Assembly: GCA_021782685.1 (NCBI GenBank)
Contig: JAJXUQ010000003.1
Location: 1-28,410 of the forward strand
Length of the DNA stretch: 28,410 nt
Direction of reading: 5' to 3'
Source of the DNA: a bacterium
GTDB lineage: Bacteria > Patescibacteriota > Minisyncoccia > Phycocordibacterales > Phycocordibacteraceae
Under the pieces are notes generated by a model that made no database searches, was not told the DNA's origin, and was given only the letters and a program-made list of their open reading frames with translations. Below are positions 23,890 to 28,410 of this stretch, piece by piece. Numbering within the stretch: position 1 is the first letter of the stretch; every line of letters begins with the position of its first letter. The translations under genes and the position numbers were made by a program.

Positions 23890-25113
23890 ATGTACAAACT
23901 TGATGACATCGTACCGCCTTCCCGTCGCAGAGAAACCGAATTTCCTCCTCAACAGCCAGCCGCTGCCGGCAGAGAATCGATTCGTCCTTCTTTAGAAAAA
24001 CCGCCTCGGTTCCCGTATCTCACGCTCGGTATCGTTCTCCTGGTCGTCGCGGTCTCCTTCGGCGCGCTCTTTTATTTCTCCAGCGCCACGGTCGAGGTGA
24101 CGCCGAACGCCGTTTCCGTCGCGGTCCAAAACTCGTTCACGGCAAGCCAGGACACCGGCAGCCTTCCTTTCCAGGTCATCACGGCACAAAAAATAGCTTC
24201 GCAAGGCGTTACGGGCAGCGGCACGAAAGACGTGCATTCCTTCGCTTCAGGAACCATCACTATCTACAATACGCAGACGAAAGCCCAGCGGCTTATCACG
24301 AACACGCGCTTCGCGACCCCCGCCGGACTTATCTTTCGCATCCATGCCGCGGTAACGATTCCTGCCGGAAGCCCGTCGAAGCCCGGCAGCATAACGGCGA
24401 ACGTATATGCCGATCAGGCAGGCAGTTCCTATAACGTCGGTCCGACCTCGTTCACCGTCCCCGGCCTTGCCGGAACGCCGCAGGCAAACATGGTCTATGC
24501 GCGTTCGTCGCAGGCTATGACGGGCGGCGCTTCGGGGAGCATACCGGTCGTAAGCGCGACGGTCGATGCGCAGACGCGCAGCGCCCTTATTTCCGCGCTT
24601 ACTCCGGATCTCACCGCGAGCATAGCGGCGCAGGTCCCCGCCGGCTACCTCCTTTTACCCGGCGCCGCGACAACCACATACCAAGAACTCGCTCCTGCGC
24701 CGTCACAGACGGCCGGCATGGTCGATGTGAAGGAACAGGGAACCATCACCGCGGTCGTCTTCCCGAACGCAGCGCTTGCGAAGGCGATCGCTTCCTCGAT
24801 CCCGGCTCTCAACTATCAGGGTGAACCGTTGACGATCGCGTCCAGCAGCGATCTCCAGCTCGCGATGACCGGCGCGCCCGACGTAAACGCGTCATCATTC
24901 TCCTTTACGCTTGCCGGTACCGCCTCGCTCGTCTACACCGTCGATCCGGCGCGTATCGCCGCGGCAGTGAGCGGGAAAACCCGCTCGGCTTCCGAAGTGG
25001 CGCTTACGAACTATCCGGAGGTCAAGCGCGCGATCATCGTCCTCCGGCCGTTCTGGAAACAGACTTTCCCCCAGGACCCATCCGCTATCTCGGTCGTGAT
25101 AGTCGCGCATTGA
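23890..25113 (+). CDS. One-helix membrane protein with baseplate-J-like exported region
   Basis: A 407-residue protein. A polar, proline-rich cytoplasmic tail (1-42, MYKLDDIVPPSRRRE) is followed by a membrane helix (about 43-65) and a long exported beta-rich domain. The stretch with TITIYNTQTKAQRLITNTRF, TPAGLIFRIHAAVTIPAG and GSSYNVGP resembles the Baseplate_J/gp47 fold of contractile injection systems. CPR genomes often encode such membrane-tethered versions; no other tail genes are present here, so a phage or injection machine is not supported. Cell-envelope or pilus assembly is a possible role. The TGA stop lies inside the infA -35 box. Confidence 0.7.
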   Translation: MYKLDDIVPPSRRRETEFPPQQPAAAGRESIRPSLEKPPRFPYLTLGIVLLVVAVSFGALFYFSSATVEVTPNAVSVAVQNSFTASQDTGSLPFQVITAQKIASQGVTGSGTKDVHSFASGTITIYNTQTKAQRLITNTRFATPAGLIFRIHAAVTIPAGSPSKPGSITANVYADQAGSSYNVGPTSFTVPGLAGTPQANMVYARSSQAMTGGASGSIPVVSATVDAQTRSALISALTPDLTASIAAQVPAGYLLLPGAATTTYQELAPAPSQTAGMVDVKEQGTITAVVFPNAALAKAIASSIPALNYQGEPLTIASSSDLQLAMTGAPDVNASSFSFTLAGTASLVYTVDPARIAAAVSGKTRSASEVALTNYPEVKRAIIVLRPFWKQTFPQDPSAISVVIVAH

Positions 25114-25138
25114 CGGGTTTTCGACGATCTGCTAGATT
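25110..25138 (+). promoter_or_regulatory. Promoter of the alpha (infA) operon
   Basis: TTGACG (25110-25115) includes the previous gene's TGA stop. A 17-bp spacer ending in TGC precedes TAGATT (25133-25138). Transcription should start near 25145, giving a leader of about 28 nt before infA, unlike the leaderless genes elsewhere. Confidence 0.7.
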
Positions 25139-25152
25139 ATCGAGGTACCTGC

Positions 25153-25176
25153 ATGGGGAAGGCGATTCATAAATGA
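25153..25176 (+). other. Possible seven-codon leader ORF overlapping infA
   Basis: ATG at 25153 opens a frame encoding MGKAIHK, ending in TGA at 25174-25176. Its stop overlaps the infA start as ATGA, the same arrangement used between many genes here. A purine stretch GGGGAAGG (25155-25162) inside it could instead act as a loose Shine-Dalgarno for infA, at 10 nt spacing. Confidence 0.35.
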
Positions 25177-25433
25177 GCGACGGCGAAGATACAAAAGCGA
25201 CGGCGACCGGTACCGTCGAGGAAGTGTTGCCGAATTCGCTCTTTCGAGTTCGCTTGTCGACGCCGGCACGCTTGTCTCCCGACCTTCCAACGGAAGGAGA
25301 GGACGAACTCGTGCTCGCTTACCTCGCAGGAAAAATGCGTTTACACCGTATCCGTGTCTTGGTCGGCGACCAGGTAGAAATGGTAACCGATCCCTACGGC
25401 GGGCGGGCGCGCATCGTGCGCCGGTTAACTTAA
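25173..25433 (+). CDS. infA: Translation initiation factor IF-1
   Basis: Small S1/OB-fold protein that binds the ribosomal A site during initiation. The product has 86 residues against the usual 72. The family pattern is clear: GTVEEVLPNSLFRVRL, then LAYLAGKMRLHRIRVLVGDQVEM and DPYGGRARIVRRLT. The extra length comes from a loop of about 12 residues between strands 2 and 3 (STPARLSPDLPTEGED) and a slightly longer acidic N-terminus. It heads the alpha operon. Confidence 0.93.
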   Translation: MSDGEDTKATATGTVEEVLPNSLFRVRLSTPARLSPDLPTEGEDELVLAYLAGKMRLHRIRVLVGDQVEMVTDPYGGRARIVRRLT

Positions 25434-25454
25434 TGTAATTCAAAACAATTTGCG

Positions 25455-25571
25455 ATGAGAGTTCGTGCTTCGATAAAAAAACAACAGACAGGAGATCAGC
25501 TGGTCCGCCGTGGCGGGCGGTTGTACCGTATCAATAAGAAAAACCCGCGCCGGAAGGCGCGCCAAGGTTAA
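25455..25571 (+). CDS. rpmJ: Ribosomal protein bL36, zinc-free form
   Basis: A 38-residue protein too short for ordinary ORF cut-offs. It starts MRVRASIKKQQTGDQLVRRG and ends NKKNPRRKARQG, matching L36 at both ends and in position between infA and rpsM. Normal L36 carries a Cys3-His zinc ribbon (CRNCK...VIC). All the cysteines are replaced here, so this is the zinc-independent form. It starts 21 nt after infA with no Shine-Dalgarno sequence. Confidence 0.92.
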   Translation: MRVRASIKKQQTGDQLVRRGGRLYRINKKNPRRKARQG

Positions 25572-25598
25572 TCACTTACCTTCATTATTCATTTACGT

Positions 25599-25979
25599 AT
25601 GCGTATCGCCGGCGTCACCATTCCCGATAACAAGCAACTTGCGTACGCGTTGCCGCTTATCTACGGCATCGGGATGGCGCGCGCGCGCGAAATCCTTGAA
25701 AAGGCGAAGGTCGCGCCCGAGAAAAAGGGCAGCGAACTCATGGACGACGAAGAACAGCGCATCCGCTCTCTCGCCGAGTCCTTTGTCATCGAAGGCGAGC
25801 TGCGGCGCGAAATCGGGCAGGACATCAAACGGCTTAAGGATATCCGTTCCACCCGCGGCGCGCGCCACGAACGCGGGCTGCCGGTACGCGGCCAACGCAC
25901 CAAGACTAACTCGCGTACGCGCCGCGGCAACGTCCGCAAGACGATGACCTCCGGCCGGCGCACGCTCGAAAAAACATAA
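25599..25979 (+). CDS. rpsM: Ribosomal protein uS13
   Basis: Head protein of the 30S subunit that contacts the P-site tRNA and the 50S subunit. The 126-residue product has normal length. It begins MRIAGVTIPDNKQLAYAL, contains the helix-turn motif GIGMARAREIL, and the basic C-terminal segment STRGARHERGLPVRGQRTK, which reaches the tRNA. It starts 27 nt after rpmJ; the gap is AT-rich without a Shine-Dalgarno sequence. Confidence 0.97.
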   Translation: MRIAGVTIPDNKQLAYALPLIYGIGMARAREILEKAKVAPEKKGSELMDDEEQRIRSLAESFVIEGELRREIGQDIKRLKDIRSTRGARHERGLPVRGQRTKTNSRTRRGNVRKTMTSGRRTLEKT

Positions 25980-25985
25980 TCACGT

Positions 25986-26420
25986 ATGGGAAAAAAACGC
26001 ATCATCAAGAAGAGCGGCAAGGGCCTCGATCAGGGGCGTAAAGAACGCGCGCTTTCGAAAGCGACGAAGCGCCACCTCGAAAAGGGCGTCCTGCATATTG
26101 AAGCCACCTTCAACAATACTAAAGCCGTCCTCACTGACGAAAAGGGGAATGCGGTTGTTAGCTCTTCCGCAGGCGCGCTCGGCTTTTCCGGCGCGAGGAA
26201 GTCGACCCCCTATGCCGCGGCAAAGGTCGGCGAGTTCCTCGGCGAGAAAGGGACGATGATCGGTCTCAAAGAAGCGTCCGTCGTCATTCGCGGCGTCGGC
26301 GCCGGCCGCGAGTCGGTGCTGCGTGCTTTTTCAAGCAAGGGCATCCAGATCCATTCCATCAAGGATGCGACTCCGGTGCCGCATAACGGCCCCCGTCCGC
26401 CGAAGCCTCGTCGCATATAA
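25986..26420 (+). CDS. rpsK: Ribosomal protein uS11
   Basis: Platform protein of the 30S subunit. The 144-residue product is a little longer than usual (about 129) because of a lysine-rich N-terminal extension (MGKKRIIKKSGKGLDQGRKE). The core is recognisable: GVLHIEATFNNTKAVLTDEKG, SSAGALGFSGARKSTPYAA, and the conserved end IKDATPVPHNGPRPPKPRR. Six nt separate it from rpsM. Confidence 0.97.
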   Translation: MGKKRIIKKSGKGLDQGRKERALSKATKRHLEKGVLHIEATFNNTKAVLTDEKGNAVVSSSAGALGFSGARKSTPYAAAKVGEFLGEKGTMIGLKEASVVIRGVGAGRESVLRAFSSKGIQIHSIKDATPVPHNGPRPPKPRRI

Positions 26421-26430
26421 TCCTCCCCGT

Positions 26431-27042
26431 ATGAAAACCGGCCCACGATATAAAATAGCGAAACGTCTCGGCGCGTCCGTCTTTGAAAAGACGCAGACGC
26501 AGAAATTCGCGCTCTCCGCCGATCGGAGCGCGAAAAACAAGCGTCACGGCCGCGGCCGCGCGAGCGAGTACAGCAAGCAGATGCTCGAGAAACAGAAAGT
26601 GCGCATAACGTACGGTTTGCCGGAACGGCAGTTCCGCGCTTATGTGCACAAGGCGCTCGCCGCGCACAGTGCGAAACCCGCCGAGCGTCTTCACGAGCTC
26701 CTCGAGCTCCGGCTCGACAACGTCGTCTGGCGGCTCGGCCTTGCGTCGACGCGCCGTGCGGCACGTCAGATGGTTGCGCACGGCCACGTGCTCGTGCAAG
26801 GAAAGAAGACGCGCGCTCCTTCGCACACGCTTTCGGTCGGTGATCGCATCGCGGTGCGCGAGGGTTCGAAAAAGCACGGCGTCCTGGAAGGTTTCAGCGA
26901 ACGTTTCTTGGATCATACGCTCGCGAGCTGGCTTTCCTGGAATCCGAAGACGATGGAGGGAGGCGTTACGGAACTGCCGACCATCGTCTCGGCGGATCCG
27001 GCAGGGAATCTCAGCGCAGTACTCTCGTACTACACGAGATAG
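26431..27042 (+). CDS. rpsD: Ribosomal protein uS4
   Basis: Primary 16S rRNA-binding protein of the 30S body, 203 residues, normal length. The N-terminal part (MKTGPRYKIAKRLG) lacks the zinc-binding cysteines of some S4 forms. RRAARQMVAHGHVLVQGKKT is the S4 RNA-binding domain (about 93-155). The start at 26431 follows rpsK by 10 nt; an upstream frame opening at 26323 lies inside rpsK and was rejected. In other bacteria S4 represses the alpha operon; no matching leader pseudoknot was recognised here. Confidence 0.96.
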   Translation: MKTGPRYKIAKRLGASVFEKTQTQKFALSADRSAKNKRHGRGRASEYSKQMLEKQKVRITYGLPERQFRAYVHKALAAHSAKPAERLHELLELRLDNVVWRLGLASTRRAARQMVAHGHVLVQGKKTRAPSHTLSVGDRIAVREGSKKHGVLEGFSERFLDHTLASWLSWNPKTMEGGVTELPTIVSADPAGNLSAVLSYYTR

Positions 27043-27055
27043 CCTTATTCATGCA

Positions 27056-27084
27056 TTTATTTATAATTGATCGGTAATTACGAT
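27056..27084 (+). promoter_or_regulatory. Internal promoter(s) before rpoA
   Basis: Two overlapping candidates. A perfect TATAAT (27062-27067) would give a leader of about 17 nt. TACGAT (27079-27084), with TTTATT (27056-27061) 17 bp upstream, sits 6 nt before the rpoA ATG, matching the leaderless spacing elsewhere. The 48-nt gap is clearly AT-rich compared with its surroundings, so rpoA-rplQ may be transcribed separately from the ribosomal genes. Confidence 0.5.
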
Positions 27085-27090
27085 TGCGTT

Positions 27091-28029
27091 ATGGAATACC
27101 ACATTACACTTCCCAGCAAGCCTCGAATCGTCTCGGAAGAGGACGTGCAGGGGATCTACGAGATCGATTCTCTGTACCCGGGTTACGGGCATACGCTCGG
27201 CAATTCGTTGCGGCGAATCATACTTTCCTCCCTTCCCGGGGCGGCTATCACTCAGGTAAAGATCGAGGGCGTCCCGCATGAATTCGCGACGATCGACGGC
27301 GTGCGCGAGACCGTCATGGAAATACTCTTGAACCTCAAGCGCGTGCACTTCGTCCTGCATGGCGACGAACCGCAGACCATAGCGCTTTCAGTCAAAGGTA
27401 CGGCGGAGGTTACGGCGAAGGATTTCAACCTACCCAGCCAGGTCGAGATAAAGAATCCGGAACAGCATATCGCCGACCTTTCGGGAAAGGCATCGCTCGA
27501 GCTTGAGGCGACGATCGAACGCGGTCTCGGCTACGTGCCGCGCGAGGTGCTGACCAAAGAAAAAGTGGATATCGGCAGCATTGCGCTTGACGCGACCTTC
27601 ACGCCGATCCGCCGCGTGAACTACGAGGTGGAAAATATGCGCGTCGGCGATCGCACCGATTTCAACCGGTTGCGTATCCTCATAGAAACGAACGGTACTA
27701 TCGCGCCGCGCGAGGCTCTGGAACAATCGATCGAGACTATGATCCACCAGCTTAAGGCGATCATCGGTTTCCAGGAAAGCGCGCCGCAGGAAGCCGAAAA
27801 CGGAACGGGTTCGAAAGAAACGACCGATCCGGCAAAGGTCAAGCTTGCGGAACTCGATCTTTCCCCGCGCGTTATCTCCGCTCTCGAGGATGCCGGCATC
27901 AAGAGCGTCGCCGGCCTGGCGCGGAAATCAGCATCGGCACTCAAGGAGATCGACGGCATCGGCGAAAAGGCGCTCGAGGAAATCTCAATGGCGCTCGCCG
28001 GTCTCGGTCTCGCCTTCAAGAGCGAGTAA
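27091..28029 (+). CDS. rpoA: RNA polymerase subunit alpha
   Basis: Scaffold subunit of RNA polymerase, 312 residues. The N-terminal dimerization domain (to about 228) has GYGHTLGNSLRRIILSSLPG and the VHFVLHGDEP and PIRRVNYEVENMRVGDRTDF blocks. A flexible acidic linker (ESAPQEAENGTGSKE) joins the C-terminal DNA-binding domain (about 250-312). There LDLSPRVISALEDAGI keeps the equivalent of E. coli Arg265, while Asn268, a minor-groove contact in E. coli, aligns with Ser. The ATG at 27091 was chosen over a TTG at 27067, which overlaps the TATAAT box. Confidence 0.97.
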   Translation: MEYHITLPSKPRIVSEEDVQGIYEIDSLYPGYGHTLGNSLRRIILSSLPGAAITQVKIEGVPHEFATIDGVRETVMEILLNLKRVHFVLHGDEPQTIALSVKGTAEVTAKDFNLPSQVEIKNPEQHIADLSGKASLELEATIERGLGYVPREVLTKEKVDIGSIALDATFTPIRRVNYEVENMRVGDRTDFNRLRILIETNGTIAPREALEQSIETMIHQLKAIIGFQESAPQEAENGTGSKETTDPAKVKLAELDLSPRVISALEDAGIKSVAGLARKSASALKEIDGIGEKALEEISMALAGLGLAFKSE

Positions 28030-28040
28030 TACGCATACCT

Positions 28041-28394
28041 ATGAGCCAGAGAAGCAAATCGCGTTCATTCAACAGGCCGACCAATCAGCGGCGCGCGCTC
28101 CTGCGTTCGCTCGCGCGCTCCCTGGTCGTCCATGAACGCATCTCAACTACCGAGGCGAAAGCGAAAGAGTTGCGCCCATTCATCGAACGTCTCGTCACGT
28201 ATGCGAAGAAGGACACGCTCGCGAGCCGCCGTCTCACGAAAGCGCGTCTCGGGGATGACGACGCGGTGAAGAAGCTTTTTGAAGTCGTCGGTCCGCGCTA
28301 CAACGAAAGGGCGGGCGGCTATACCCGCGTCGTAAAACGTACGCGCCGCGGTGCGAACGATGCGCGGAAGCTTGCGTATATCGCTTTTGTCTAG
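28041..28394 (+). CDS. rplQ: Ribosomal protein bL17
   Basis: Protein of the 50S subunit near the exit tunnel, 117 residues, normal length. Family patterns: FNRPTNQRRALLRSLARSLV, HERISTTEAKAKELRPFIERL and YTRVVKRTRRGANDARKLAYI. It follows rpoA after 11 nt, as in the classical alpha operon. The 16 nt after the stop contain ATGs at 28396 and 28405 that could open the next gene, but too little is visible to name it. Confidence 0.97.
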   Translation: MSQRSKSRSFNRPTNQRRALLRSLARSLVVHERISTTEAKAKELRPFIERLVTYAKKDTLASRRLTKARLGDDDAVKKLFEVVGPRYNERAGGYTRVVKRTRRGANDARKLAYIAFV

Positions 28395-28410
28395 TATGCA
28401 TGGTATGTCT

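Noticed and set aside
23890..25113. Prophage tail or contractile injection gene cluster
   Set aside because: The baseplate-J-like protein has a membrane helix and no sheath, tube, spike or capsid genes around it.
27022..27040. Small hairpin TCTCGT/ACGAGA at the end of rpsD as terminator
   Set aside because: Only 6 bp, no U-tract directly after it, and mostly inside the coding sequence.

Overview
The window reads as a chromosomal segment of an ultra-small-genome bacterium, most likely a Patescibacteria/CPR member of the Parcubacteria type (a GC-rich lineage such as Kaiserbacteria or Adlerbacteria is a guess). The case rests on several features together: very tight packing with ATGA stop/start overlaps; slimmed-down versions of universal proteins (short delta and epsilon ATP synthase subunits, AlaRS without its C-terminal domain, cysteine-free L36); near absence of Shine-Dalgarno sequences; and proteins I associate with CPR genomes (a transfer-ATPase-like membrane domain, a PilM-like actin fold, a one-helix baseplate-J-like protein). 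UGA is used as a normal stop throughout, so the code is standard. No tRNA, rRNA, CRISPR array, insertion sequence or prophage is visible.

Layout: (1) 1-67, the start of a divergent SWIB-domain gene on the minus strand. (2) 148-6196, a complete F1Fo ATP synthase operon atpBEFHAGDC without atpI, with proton-type c-subunit residues. (3) 6222-14023, single genes each behind its own promoter: a small unknown protein, ychF, a four-helix membrane protein, leuS and a sigma-region-4/HARE-type regulator; then a two-gene unit of a transfer-ATPase-like membrane protein and mltG. (4) 14057-18242, one compact operon: mnmA, a membrane-anchored protein, an ATP-cone/PD-(D/E)XK nuclease, a second anchored protein, a Cas4/RecB-like iron-sulfur nuclease, and ung. 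(5) 18288-23839, an HD hydrolase, a convergent M13 metallopeptidase that shares a divergent promoter region with a minimal alaS, and a PilM/FtsA-like protein. (6) 23890-25113, a bitopic baseplate-J-like protein. (7) 25173-28394, the alpha operon infA-rpmJ-rpsM-rpsK-rpsD-rpoA-rplQ.

The strongest window-wide signal is promoter grammar. Thirteen of the promoter-proximal start codons, rpoA included, have a TATACT/TAGAAT-like -10 box ending only 6-9 nt before the ATG, often with an extended TGC. Such transcripts would be leaderless. Three promoters have a TTGAC(A/C/G) -35 box built on the TGA stop of the previous gene. I used this spacing to correct several start codons. infA is the exception: its predicted leader holds a seven-codon reading frame that overlaps the infA start.

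The best candidate for something undescribed is the 14.0-18.2 kb operon, which joins two different predicted nucleases, uracil-DNA glycosylase and two exported proteins in overlapping frames. It could be a DNA uptake, salvage or repair module; that is inference from context. Second-tier candidates are the sigma-region-4/HARE hybrid regulator and the PilM-like/bitopic protein pair.
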